The notes under the pieces were generated by a model. It worked only from the letters and a program-made list of their open reading frames with translations. It was not told the DNA's origin and did no database searches. A stretch of DNA of 64,000 nucleotides, from assembly GCF_035046485.1 (NCBI RefSeq), contig NC_085138.1:270797694-270861693 (forward strand), written 5' to 3'. Of the stretch, positions 11,421 through 22,421 are shown one piece after another (position 1 is the stretch's first letter; every line of letters starts with the position of its first letter). The DNA comes from Aedes albopictus. Lineage: Eukaryota; Arthropoda; Insecta; Diptera; Culicidae. A program made the position numbers and the translations under genes.

Positions 11421-12192
11421 AAGAATAGGTCAACAACAAGGGCGTTAGAGAATATGTGTATTGTTTTTATCTTGCTCACACATCTTGCAACACAAATGAT
11501 GCGATTTTTCAGAATAACTTGTACATTGTCAAACACTTGAAGGTTAGGTTTCATGGTATAATAAAAAAAAGGTAAACTGGCAACACTGTTACATTTTTTA
11601 ATCCTTTTTATACTCGATATTGTTCAAATCAGCACAAAACGTCTTTATATGGCATCGAACAATGTTTTTTTTTTACGAAATTCATAAACTGCACCTGATT
11701 TAATATGGTACTTTATATAAAAAATAAATATTTTTTCTTTAAAACGCTATATCTCAGGAATGACGCAAATTACCTTGAGGAGTTGAGCTTTTTCGATCGA
11801 AAAACGTCTGATAAACACGATGGAATCAAAAATTAAAATCAAAATATACGTATTTTGAGAAAAATCAATTTTAGGTTTTGAAATTGAAAACTATGATATC
11901 TGGCAACACTGTATCAAAAAACTAATATTTTTCCTAGATTCCCTGAACAAATTCCTTCAAAAAATGTGTATGTGCAATCGTTTCAAAGATAAAAATAAAA
12001 GAAAGAGAGGGTAATTTTCATATCGGCCAAAACGAGAGGTGCTGCCACGGGCCGAGGGGTGATCCGATCGGCACCAAAATTTGGATTTTTTTTTTCTTTT
12101 TTCATCTAAACAAATGTTTCAGCCAAATTTCGTTCAAATCCGTGATGGTCGATTGCAAGCGGTCGGTCACTTGGCGCGGAATGACCCATATA

Positions 12193-12315
12193 CAGTGACC
12201 CCACACCGATGAATCACCTTAATTTTGTACACTATTTATGAATCACCATATTGATCAAATGAGTGATCCATAAACTGTGGTCATTTTTGACGATTCATAA
12301 ATTGTGGGGTCACTG
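12193..12315. mobile_element. 123-bp TA-flanked MITE (mariner/pogo type)
   Basis: Inverted termini CAGTGACCCCACA with TA on each side (12191-12192, 12316-12317). When this insert and the larger one at 8785 are taken out, the RTE reading frame joins through the codons for LIYKK, which proves both insertion sites. Confidence 0.88.
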
Positions 12316-13073
12316 TACAAAAAGAATGACAAATTGGATTGCGGGAACTATCGCGTGATCACACTACTGAGCGCTGCCTACAAGATACTCTCTCAAATGT
12401 TATGCCGCCGTCTATCACCTATTACCAGAGAGTTCGTGGGACAATATCAGGCTGGATTCATGGGTGAACACGCTATAACGGATCAGAACTTCGCCATCCA
12501 TCAGGTGTTGCAGAAATGCCGCGAATACAACGTGCCCACGCATCACTTGTTCATCGATTTTAAATTGGCGTATGATACTATCGATCGCGAACAGCTATGG
12601 CAGATTATAATACGGATTCCCGGATAAACTGATACGATTGATCAAGACGACGATGGGTCGAATAATGTGCGTAGTTCGAGTATCAGGGACACACTCGAGT
12701 CCCTTCGAATCTCGCAGGGGGTTAAGGCAAAGTGATGGTCTTTCGTGCTTACCGTTTAACGTCGCCTTAGAAGGTGTAATAAGGAGAGCGGGGATAAACA
12801 CGAGTGGGAAAATTTTCACGAAGTCCGTTCAGCTGCTTGATTTCGCTAATTATATTGATATTATAGCTCGTAAATTTGAGACGATGGCGGAAACGTACAT
12901 CCAATCAAGAGTGACGAATTGGATTAGTCATTAAAGTGTCGAAGACAAAGTGCATGAGGGTTCCAGAGAGGAATCACCGCGCCCTCCAAGCCAAATTTCC
13001 ATCAACGGTGATGAGATCGAGACGGTTGAAGAATTCGTGTACTAGGGCTCACTGGTGGCCGCTGACAACGACA
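12316..13073 (+). pseudogene. RTE (JAM1-like) retrotransposon, piece 2: reverse transcriptase core
   Basis: This is the central part of the RTE ORF2 reverse transcriptase, which copies the element's RNA into DNA at the target site. Readable blocks are NDKLDCGNYRVITLL, the GQYQAGF region, FIDFKLAYDTIDR (RT motif A with its Asp), then, after a frameshift near 12626, FESRRGLRQSD (motif B). A FANYIDII block follows where the family has FADD, so a catalytic Asp is lost. There are stops at 12625 and 12933 and one at about 13044. It ends at 13073, where a Transib-like element sits, and continues at 15709. Confidence 0.85.
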
Positions 13074-13885
13074 CACTATGGGGCGGCTCCATACAAAGTG
13101 TAGTTTTTCCGCATTTTTTGAAAGTATTCTAGTAAGATTAGCATAACATTCAGGGTCGTGCAATTTCGAAAGGAAAGCATGACGTACGACGACTGTAGCA
13201 AATCGTTTCCCATGCGAACGGACTGCTGTGATGCTTCATCTCTCACCCAGCAACACACTCGTTCGTTGCTGATACAGAAACAAGTGTGTATGAAACATGG
13301 GATGATACACTTGGATTTTCGTTTCATTTATGAGTCATTGAAGTACATCAACATGCTAAAAACACTATTTAAACCACATTTTTAAATAGTGGAGCACGCC
13401 AATAGAATGATAATTATGTTTTATGAAAGAGGATAACAAATTCGACCACTTAAATCCAATTAACCGGCGCCCGTAACCATTGAGAGACTAGCGCGCACCA
13501 GTGAGACACTAATGCTCTGACGGGTGAAGCACAAGCAATGCAACCGGGTGGGAGACTACCGAGTGCTACGATGAGTGGAAAAGTTTTTTTTAACTACCGA
13601 GTCATTAGAAAAATGTATGAATCACTTGAAGTGACTCATTCAAATGTTGCATGAAAGTGTATCATTGAAACGAAATTGTACGCCCCTGATAACATTAGTC
13701 CAATTTATGTATTTTCATCACATCTGGAAGGTGTAAACTAGTATTTAACCTAGTTAGGAACTACTTATTCCTGAACAATAAACTTAAACGTTTGTTTTTA
13801 ATTTTTGAGGCAGTTCAAACGCAAATCAAAACTAGAATAAGATTGCCATGCATAAGATAAAATAGGAGAGGTGAAAGTGGAAGCA

Positions 13886-14043
13886 TCCCCCCCCCCCCTT
13901 CTAGGCAAATCTGCCCCCCCCCCATTTTTTAATGTTATATAAGAGTGTTTTTGATTGATAGGTATTTTGGTAAAGGATTGTTTATCTATCAAGAGAACCC
14001 CCCCCCCAATTATCTGCCACACCGAACCCCCCCCCCCCCCCCC
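13886..14043. repeat. Four poly-C tracts of about 9-19 bases
   Basis: Runs of C occur at about 13886-13898, 13914-13923, 13998-14007 and 14027-14043, set in AT-rich DNA. The G-strand could form a G-quadruplex. Run lengths are prone to sequencing error. Confidence 0.85.
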
Positions 14044-15188
14044 TACTGTAATATTTGATCAAACTCGTCTAAAGGATATTTTTTTAATATGCTTCTATTA
14101 TTTTACTGAATACATTTCAACATCATTAACCAAGTTGATGATTTGTCTCCATTTTTTATACTGAAGGAATGAATATATGTACTGCTAATTAGAACATAAT
14201 TTTCATAGATAAATTTCCATCATAAATTTTATTAATTAACTGTCTCTTGAAACTTCAATTTCACAAGCAATTCATTTTTCTGTTCAGGTAACATAATTCC
14301 ATATATTTTTTTGGGAATCGCCAATACTTTAGATTCACTTACACGATTTTTGAGAACATTACCAATCAAATTCACCATATTTGACGATGATTTTTATCGC
14401 ATTTTGTTCCAAGTGGAACGTCTGTTTGTCTGTGGTGACTTGATGCTCCCATGTTCCATATTACCACAAACAACTTTTTTCAGATTTGTTTTCATTAAAT
14501 TAACTACTGTGCGATATTCACGTTTCTAGCGTTTAAGTTAAAAATAAACTTATGAATTGAAAATATTGTCCTCGTCTTTGAATTCAAGTAGGTAGTTTTT
14601 ACTAATATTAATATATAAGATGTAGTGTTTCTTTCCCTGATAGTAAATATGTATTGATAATATAAACAAGATTTTCGTGAACAAAATAAGCATTTCAGTC
14701 CAGATGGGTTGATACAGTTTATGTATGAAACGATGATTTTCAGTCAGTTTTTACCCATTTTTAACATAAAAAAATAATTAAGTGTGTAAGATTTTTAAGA
14801 CTTAACTTGACAATTAACAGTTCCATCTTTGAAGCACTGTTTAAATTGTACGATTTTTTTTGTATGCGCTCGCATAATCAATAATCGTAATTACCAAAAA
14901 AACGTAAAAAAAATCAAATTTTCGGGCTTTTGTCATAATGACGCTCATCCGCAGCTATCCGCAGCTGGATTCGCGTTCCGCAGGTAGTATAGACCCCAAA
15001 CTAAACTGTGGAGGCGGTCCCTTGAGACTGCTCGACCCTGCTTGTTAGATATAGAACAACTTAGGCAAAAAATGTTGTTTTTGTCAATAATTGCCCATTT
15101 TTTACTAATTTCGATTAACCGTGTAACCCCAACTACACACCCATTATAAAGTTCAATCAATAGCATTTCCAACGGTGGATTAAATTCT

Positions 15189-15502
15189 AAAATTAAACCA
15201 TTTTTCCACTGAGCAAGTTTGCTGAAGACAGTTTTTATGTAGCTTTAAAATTGGCCGATCTAGAGATATTCTTCTGAATAAGCTTAAGGTGGTTCAAGAA
15301 AAACCGGTTTTCTGGCATTAACTTTTTCAGTTTCGATTTTTCATCAAAGTCACCCAAAAAACACTTGTAGAGCATTCGAAGACGCGTCGTTTCGTGCGCT
15401 GAGATGGTCGTTAACTCTTTTGGTTCAATAGTTACAGGTGTTTTTCTTAAAAAATCGATTTTTTTTGAAAACATGATAAAATTAAACCATTTTTCCACTG
15501 AG
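15189..15502 (-). repeat. Segment shared with the 17.6-kb element, flanked by a 25-bp direct duplication
   Basis: The same 25-bp sequence occurs at 15189-15213 and 15478-15502. The stretch between them is over 90% identical, in the same orientation, to about 17643-17900 inside the second Transib-like element. On the minus strand both copies keep an open frame of over 80 codons, which is probably chance. A copied segment bounded by a long duplication suggests repair-template copying or an unrecognised mobile unit. Confidence 0.75.
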
Positions 15503-15708
15503 AAAATTGCATTTGTTTAAAATGCATTTTTTCTTCAATTTTCACTATTTTTCTAAGTCTGATATCTGTGGCGCAATGAGTTTCCATCACAGATGGCTGA
15601 AATTTTGGGAATCTAGGTTTGAACTATCTGGCTCTCAAATGTTGTATAAGACACGTCATTCAAAGCAAGTATTTTTTTCGATTTTTGGCCACCACTTTCC
15701 CCACAGTG

Positions 15709-16300
15709 CGACACCTGCAGAGAAATTCAGAGACGCATTTTGGCTGGAAATCGAGCTTACTTTGGACTCCGCAGAATTCTACGATCGAACAAAGTTCGAC
15801 GTCACGCGAAGTTAATTATCTACAAAACGCTGATTAGACCGGTAGTCCTCTATGGGCACGAAACATGGACCCTACGTGCAGAGGACCAACGCGCCCTTGG
15901 AGTTTTCGGAAGGAAGGTGTTGCGTACCATCTACGGCGAAGCGCAGATGGAAGATGGGACTTGGAGAAGGCGAATGAACCACGAGCTGCATCAGCTGCTG
16001 AGAGAACCAACCATCGTCCATACCGCGAAAATCGGGAGGCTACAGTGGACGGGTCACGTCATCAGGATGTCGGATAGCAACCCGACTAAAATGGTTCTCG
16101 ATAGTCATCCGACTGGTGGTACAAGAAGACATGGTGCGCAGCAAGCTAGATGCGTCGATCAAGTGGGGGACGATTTGCAGATCCTTCGCAGAGTGCGGAA
16201 CTGGAGACACACAGCCATTGACCGAGTATAATGGAGACGGCTACTATGTACAGCAGAGGCCACTCAGTTCTTAGTCTGACTGGTAAGGTAAGGTCAGGTA
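15709..16300 (+). pseudogene. RTE (JAM1-like) retrotransposon, piece 3: C-terminus and 3' end
   Basis: The frame resumes after the Transib insertion. From 15740 to the stop at 16229-16231 it is fully open: AGNRAYFGLRRILRS, then TLIRPVVLYGHETWTL, GRKVLRTIYG, MNHELHQLL and LQWTGHVIRMSDS. These are the conserved blocks after the RT in RTE-clade ORF2. A short 3' UTR and a GGTAA-rich repeat (16279-16303) follow, as expected for the 3' tail of this clade. With pieces 1 and 2 it makes one element that was colonised by three DNA transposons. Confidence 0.88.
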
Positions 16301-16467
16301 AGGAAATGATGGAATAAAATGCATAATTTTTCAAGCTTCCTCTCTGAATTCCTCCTCCTGATCCGGGCATCCGCCAGACCTCTCACTTCTCGGTCAGCTA
16401 ATAACCTAAGTTCCTATCAAGGTTTATTACCCGATGATACCTAAGGTTGCTCGTAGCCATGTCAGTG

Positions 16468-18600
16468 CACAATGGTCCATGAAACAGATTTACGAGGAAA
16501 GATGCATTCAGTGTCTTCAAATGATTTTTAAGACATTCAGTAAAAGATTTTGAAAACGACGGATTATCAATGCACTATGGGGCGGCTCCATACAAACAGG
16601 TAGCCAAAAATATTTTCGCATCAATTTCAATGTCTTGCTCCTATTCGTAGGGTTTATGCCTGAAAAACATTAAAAACATGTTGAACAGGTTGTTTCAACA
16701 CGACAGTTTCAAACAGCATGAAATTATATGGGCATTGCATACTTTTAGGCGTTTAAGGATTTCTGTTCCTATTGACAACGTGTATTCCAATTCATAAAAA
16801 CACGCTTCGCTAAGAAATCCAAGACCAGATTTAGACTGCACAAGGATTGATCTACCGAGAAAAGCGGTCATGACGACCAAATGTTTCCTCAGAGGTATTT
16901 AATGGCCAATAGGGAGATTTTATATAGCAATATCTCAATCATCGCCGGCAACTTGATTGGAATTGCAGAATAGCAGCTAGTAGCAGCCAAATTTGATTTC
17001 AATGTCTGCCAGGGATCCTAACCAAAAACATAGAAATAGTCCCAAAGCGAAACTTTGCGAAACTTTTTTTGTATGGAACAGTTTGTATGGAGAAAATTTG
17101 ATTTGTTTAATGTATTATCATTTAATAGTTGTACAATCAACCTTTCTACATCTGATATACCATTCGAAAGGTTTATAAGCAAGCTTTTAGATACCACTTT
17201 AAAAGTATGACATTTTCCATTTCAGCCAAAGATATGTAAAGTTGAACATTTCACTCGTTTTACCAAAAAATTGGCAATGGTTTCATTCTGCTACCAATAT
17301 CTCGATAAGTATAGGGATTAGCAAACTAATATTCTAGGGTTTACTGGTCCAAGTGGTCTATTTTCCACTACCGAAGCTATATCTCAAATTGAATAAAGCC
17401 AATTTTCGATTTTTGGCCACCTGAATCCCCTTAGTGCAATGGTGTAGCATTGATTGTACGTTGTTTTCAAAATTTGTTACTGAAATATGGTCTTCCACAA
17501 AGTTGTTCATAAAAATAAGGCCCTCTTTTCAATGTACATGAAAATTAGGGTGGTCCATATTTTCAAATAAATTAAACTAAACTTTTTTATTTGCAAGAAT
17601 AACTACATGCATTCTTCGGGAAAGTTGTAGATCTATCAATTTTGAGCAAGTTTGCTGAAGACAGTTTTTATGTAGCTTTAAAATTGGCTGATCTAGAGAT
17701 ATTCTTCTGAATAAGCTTAAGGTGGTTCAAGAAAAACCGGTTTTCTGGCATTAACTTTTTCAGTTTCGATTTTTCATCAAAGTCACCCAAAAAACACTTG
17801 TAGAGCATTCGAAGACGCGTCGTTTCGTGCACTGAGATGGTCGGTATCTTTTTTGGTTCAATAGTAAGAGGTGTTTTTCTTAAAAAATTATATTTTTTTT
17901 TTGAAAAGGTGATATGACGGATTGGGACAAACATAAAAAATTTCTTTTGCCCGCATTCAAAAGAAGATATGTTGTTATAAAACATGTCAAAAAGTTAGAG
18001 GGGTGTTATTTTTGTAACTCAAGTTAAAAATACTTGAAAAGTGCCTATTTTTTCTAGAAAATCATCAATAACTTTTGAACGGAATGACATAGCAACATTC
18101 TCAGCACACGAAAATGCGCGTTTTTGAAGCTCTAAAAGTGGTTCTTAGACAACTTTGACGAGAAATTTGAAACAAAAAAGATAAAGCAATAAACGATTTG
18201 TTCCACCGTCATCCTTTGAAAACTATGGGAAAATGCTCCAAATTTGGTCAAAACAGTTTAAACGCTTTTTCTTTTTTGTTTAAAATTTCTCGTCAAAGTT
18301 GTCTAAGAACCACTTTTAGAGCTTCAAAAAACGCGCATTTTCGTGCGCTGAGAATGCTCTACAAGTGAAGCTACATAAAAACTGTCTTAAGTAAACTTTC
18401 TCAAAATTGGTAGATCTACAACTTTCCCGGAAAATGTTGGTTTCCAATTTATTAGAAAATATGGACCACCCTAATTTTCATGCACATTTGAAAAAGGCCT
18501 TATTTTTAGGGACAACTTTGTAGAAGACCATATTTGTCGAAAACTTATTTGTAGGGGCTGAATGCATCTTCCTCGTTAATCTGGTCCGTGGACCACTGTG
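16468..18600. mobile_element. 2.1-kb Transib-like element with nested copy
   Basis: The ends are CACAATGGTCCATG and, inverted, CACAGTGGTCCACG. A 5-bp TSD CAGTG flanks it (16463-16467, 18601-18605). Large inverted arms are present (about 17480-17680 against 18360-18560), and the centre holds a second pair around 18120-18330. There is no coding frame. A decayed relative is at 60845-61182. A different Transib-like element is inserted near its left end. Confidence 0.78.
16573..17436. mobile_element. 864-bp Transib-like element, nested
   Basis: The ends are CACTATGGGGCGGCTCC and, inverted, CACTAAGGGGATTCAGG, with TSD CAATG (16568-16572, 17437-17441). It is the same family as 13074-15708, sharing both termini including the GGTGGCCAAAAATCGA block near the right end. 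It inserted into the 16468-18600 element after that one had landed. It is non-coding. Confidence 0.8.
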
Positions 18601-18605
18601 CAGTG

Positions 18606-19714
18606 CCACGTGGAGGTAGGGAAAGGAGTTGCTGGGAAAAAGCTAACTACCGCTTGTTTTATTCTTTTTTATTTGTACAGAAACGTACTCCCTAGCTTTT
18701 ATCAAATCGGTCAACAATAATCAAAAAATATTCTCAATCGACAACTAATTGAAAATGTGTGACGTGGTCGGTCTGCCTTTAACCGCCGTTCAGATTATTA
18801 TAGGCCCACATGCCTGCGTGGCTCCGTTTGTGGGTTTCACTAGATGTGTTGCGGTTATTGTTATTGTTATTGAGCCTCTTGATGTCAATTTTCTTCCGCT
18901 TGCAGCAGCTGATATTTCCGCCAAGGATGCTCTGTTTCTTGTTCTTAGTGTTGCTGCCACTACTGCCTTCATTCCGTCCCTCCTGCGTTTGTCGTCTTAT
19001 CATGCGTGCTGTTTGAGTGCCTTTGGTACCCGATCCACCCGGTAAGGATATGCGGTGTGCTCATATCTCGTTTTCCCGAAGGATGACAGGGCATATGTTA
19101 TTGATATTGTTTAATTATATGAATGATTAGTTCCAGCTGAAACAAAGGAGTTAATTAGATTAAATTATCCCGGAGGCAGAGTTTTGATTTATAAACACAG
19201 TCGGCTCTCGGCATCACCGGTGCATATGTATGTCCGTTCATCTTGCGGTTCAGAGCAATGTTAAGTGTGGGTGTATGTGGGCGTATGTATGTGCGTTGCG
19301 TACGCACGCCTCTAGGTGTGTACATCTATGTGGAAATGTCATTCTCAATTATTGATAGTGAAACGGTCCGATTGAAAGACAAACAAGCAGAAGTCCAGAG
19401 TTATATCGCTCCGGGCGATTGGCGAGGACAGGAAACGTTTCAATAATTTGCACGTCTTAAGGAAATGCTCTTCTTCTTGTTCATGTTCTTCTCGATTATG
19501 CCTTCCTGACAGGTACACTAATTAGTTTTGAGAACATGCTGGTGGGATGATAAATATATCAATCATTCATTTGAATTTGCCACTGTCACTGGCGTGCGTG
19601 CGGAGGGCTTTTTGACTATGACAATCAGTGAATTATAACGAAAAGTACCCTAAATAGGACTCGCTGGCCTACAACCTTTTCAAAATAATATTTAATATGT
19701 GTTTATTTTTAAAA
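18606..19714. other. Low-repeat stretch with a possible exon
   Basis: About 1.1 kb with no transposon signature. It contains a more GC-balanced block at 18740-19045, described separately. The rest (19046-19714) shows short TATG/TGTG repeats near 19225-19320 and nothing I can name. Confidence 0.5.
18740..19045. other. Candidate exon, strand undecided
   Basis: The block is open in several frames. On the minus strand a frame of about 95 codons runs from a stop at about 19062 to 18779. It is rich in Lys, Ser and Asn, with a run of six Asn from a (TTATTG)n repeat. On the plus strand an ATG frame of 98 codons covers 18749-19045. It contains a pyrimidine tract plus CAG at about 18890-18908 and a CCG-GTAAGG donor-like site at about 19041. 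Either could be a real exon, or neither. No family is recognised. Confidence 0.2.
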
Positions 19715-19717
19715 TTA

Positions 19718-19890
19718 AGAGCCATACAGCCGAAGCGGTAAACGCGTGGGTATTTAGCAAGACCATACGAAAAGTCACGGGTTCGATGCCCGGTCTGCCC
19801 CTGAACTTTTCGTAGGTAATAAAAATTTCCTTTATTTTCTGGGAAAGTATTTTTCCTGTCTTCCACGACCCACGATATACGCATTCATAA
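19718..19890 (+). mobile_element. tRNA-derived SINE
   Basis: The head has a tRNA-like A box (CGAAGCGGTAAACGCGTGG at about 19731-19750) and a clear B box (GGGTTCGATGCCC at 19779-19791). A non-tRNA body follows that includes a short inverted complement of the head (TACGAAAAG...CTTTTCGTA). The 3' end is approximate. It is an internal RNA polymerase III promoter, not a functional tRNA gene, because no cloverleaf closes. Confidence 0.7.
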
Positions 19891-19977
19891 TAGTCAATAG
19901 TATAGGTGAAGCTCCCAGTTTTATGTAACTGTGGAAAAGACGTGTGCGCCGAAGGTTATTTCATCGGCTGCGACGAT

Positions 19978-20175
19978 ATTTTTTTTATTCATTATTCAAC
20001 CACTTAACCTAATTTACAGCTCTTCTGTCCAATAGTGCACTGCGTGAGCGATTCCAATTGGCAGCTGCATTTACACTTTATACAGCGCCTAAATGTATTC
20101 TATTCTAATTCTAATATATGCACTATATCGCACTCACTGGTTGCTTTTGCGCTACTGTCACTTTACCCTGTACAT
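19978..20175 (-). mobile_element. Long tRNA-related SINE, 3' part (split)
   Basis: On the minus strand this matches the 3' half of the SINE at 44872-45272, ending in a poly-A (poly-T at 19978-19988). It is interrupted at 20175 by a LOA-derived retrocopy and resumes at 21146-21218. The tRNA-like head is missing. Confidence 0.75.
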
Positions 20176-21145
20176 TTTTTTTTCTGTTCGGGTGAGCCAC
20201 TGCGATCAGTATTTAGATCTTTTGTGGCATTACCCGTATCCTTAGTATTTAGTTCATGTCGTACTACTCCATTGTCATTGAGAGGCAATGAAACATCGAT
20301 TTCTGTACAGGTTCTGTTTTGTTATCACAGAGGTGCAAGAAATCGATTGCGATAAAAAAGGTACCGTAATCATAGAGATTTAAATCTCAGTGAAAGAGCG
20401 CCCGTAATCAAACACAATCTATTTGAATTCTGAGAAAAACAAAACGGTGATACTGATATTTAGCCATACATCGGAACTCTAGTCCCATCCATGTCTTGCT
20501 TCTAGTTTAGTCCCAGGACAACATAGAAAAACCCGGGACTTTAGGCTAGTTGCAAAACTCTGTCAAATTAGAGAATGTGTTCTGCAATAAGAATACACGT
20601 GAGTCCTTGAATTACCAGAACTTAAAAGTCCTTGATAGGGTAGTACGCAATTAGATACGTAAAGCATGTTTGTTTTCCCAACATCAAGTGTAGTCTCGGG
20701 TGGGCAAAGTCCGATTCTTTAACTATCAGCAAGGCAGAATAAATGCAATTTTAGAAACTGTCACCAGTAACAAGGACTTTGTACCATGAATCCTTATTAC
20801 CAAAACACATTATCCCAATTTGGCAAACCGGATGTCACTAGGGTTCGGCTTGGTAGATCTTTAACCGTAACGCAACACAAAAAGGCGATCTACCTACGTT
20901 AAAGGCTCCGTTAAAGATCGAGCATATTTTAAACAACCTCAACCATTCATCCATCAGCACGGGTCGCCTGACACCTTGGATTGGGGTTCCCTGTTTGGTG
21001 GACTTTTACCCCCGGAACAGGTGGTCCGTAGTGTTATTCTTAGCCAATTGAGACAACCGCTACCGACACTACACAGCTATCTAGGCTGATCGGGAAAAGA
21101 AGTTAATATTGAAGATCAACTTCATACGGACCCGAACAGCCGGCT
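20176..21145 (-). mobile_element. Internally deleted LOA-type retrotransposon copy
   Basis: It lies between an 11-bp duplication (ACCYTGTACAT, one mismatch; 20165-20175 and 21146-21156), with a poly-A on the minus strand (T-run 20176-20184). Its 5' part contains a block of about 40 bp (around 21039-21083, CAATTGAGACAACCGCTACC...) that recurs near 49069-49109 upstream of the LOA ORF2. It therefore looks like a LOA element whose middle was lost before or during retroposition. No long frame remains. Confidence 0.65.
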
Positions 21146-21218
21146 ACCTTGTACATGGTTGAATGATGAGCACGAGGATGTTGATGTGGGGTCCATGAGA
21201 TTCCGTTAGCCGATATAT
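21146..21218 (-). mobile_element. Long tRNA-related SINE, remaining part
   Basis: This continues the split SINE after the LOA-derived insert. The GAATGATGAGC..GAGGATGTTGATGTG block matches 45058-45085 of the other copy. It then runs out at about 21218 with a small deletion. Confidence 0.65.
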
Positions 21219-22136
21219 TCTCTTACGGTAAATCCTCCTAAAATACCGTGAATACTAGGCCTCAGCGTATCAACTGTTCATAGACTTCGATGTTGGGGTT
21301 TCAGGTGAACTATCTAGTTCGTTGAATTCAATTCGGACTCTCATGCCTACACGCAAAACAAGAAAGGCTACCAAAAAATGAGATATGCCTTTTCTACCAA
21401 TTAATGTATTAAAAACGTACAAAAAATGTGTTAAATCATAATCCATTCGTTGTATTAAGATGCGCTACACGGTTCAACAGGTTCCATACCACTACACGCA
21501 AACACCGCTATTCAAACCCGAGGAATTTTCCACTAGTAAACAGCACACTTGCCGGATGCGGGCTTTTCAGTGCACAATAGGTTTAGAGTCGTATTTACGA
21601 AGACAAAAATGTTTCTGCCAAGTTCTGTCATTTTTTGCATTATTGTGAAATGAGTACAGTCACTTGAGTGTGGCTTATCCAAAAATCTGCTGATTATTTA
21701 TTCTCTATACAATTTCAAAATGTTCTACAAAGTTGTAGTAAATTTGCACAAAAAAAACATTCGAATGATTAGAACTTTTTGAAAAGTATTCAATAAGTTG
21801 CAACTTCTTTTCACTTTGGACATATTGTAGTCGAGTTCAACTGTACATGAAGATCAATACATTAATCATAAACTTTCAAAATTAAATTTAATTCGGTTTG
21901 CTTAATCCTAAGGTACAGTAATTTGATAAACGGAAGTCAAATAATAGGTATTCTACTAGAAGGGCTCTAATTTCGAGTAGAGTTAATCAATCACGACCAA
22001 ATTTGTTCCAATTATATCTAACTCGTTGAGGAACAAGTAATTAAAATTTGAATAGTTTTGGTGGACTTAGTATAAAAGGTAACAACTTGCTAAAAATGTT
22101 TTAGGCAATTTATCAAACTTTGCATGATTTTGTATA
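21219..22136. other. Unassigned AT-rich stretch
   Basis: No gene or complete element is recognised. Parts after about 21700 resemble in style the outer sequence of the foldback that follows and may belong to it. Confidence 0.4.
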
Positions 22137-22421
22137 TATCACTAGGCACCGCTAGAGATCAAGCAAATTTTAAATTTCATATATTTCAGAACTCTGGTCA
22201 TTTACAAAGTTGGTGTCTTCGACAATGCTGTTTGGTAGGTCAAGAGCTTACAGTTAATAGTCCGCTTGTTTCGAAATTTCGCCACTAGGAAGCGGTAGTT
22301 ACACATTTGCAAAATTATGCAAATGAATGTTTTTTTTTCGTAATATAATCAAAAGGCTGTAATTTTGTTTTCTTTGAACGTATTTAAGTCAAGTCAATGG
22401 TTTTTAATGAGCTATATATTA

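Larger units (their letters stand above)
8785..12187. mobile_element. 3.4-kb inverted-repeat DNA element inside the RTE
   Basis: The ends are GGGGTCATTCC and, inverted, GGGTCATTCC. ATA is duplicated at 8782-8784 and 12188-12190. The inverted arms are about 620 bp each (8785-9776 after removing a nested MITE; 11575-12187) and about 90% identical. The middle (9777-11574) is non-coding apart from small chance frames and holds a second MITE. The motif TGGCAACACTG or its complement occurs repeatedly along the element, perhaps as a transposase-binding repeat. No transposase is present and the superfamily is unknown. Confidence 0.8.
13074..15708. mobile_element. 2.6-kb Transib-like non-autonomous element
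   Basis: The ends are CACTATGGGGCGGCTCC and, inverted, CACTGTGGGGAAAGTGG. A 5-bp duplication CGACA flanks it (13069-13073, 15709-15713). Transib elements have CACWRTG termini and 5-bp TSDs, so this assignment fits. Both ends closely match those of the 864-bp element at 16573-17436. The interior has no transposase. It contains C-tracts (13886-14043), a lone MITE terminus at 14418-14436 and a duplicated segment at 15189-15502. Confidence 0.78.

Noticed and set aside
15214..15498. 87-codon minus frame, repeated as a 105-codon frame at 17668-17985
   Set aside because: The similarity comes from DNA duplication of a non-coding transposon segment; no other sign of coding.
19779..19791. B box that might mark a real tRNA gene (also at 451, 26715, 35900, 45247 and 61460)
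   Set aside because: None closes into a cloverleaf with proper acceptor stem; all are followed by SINE bodies.
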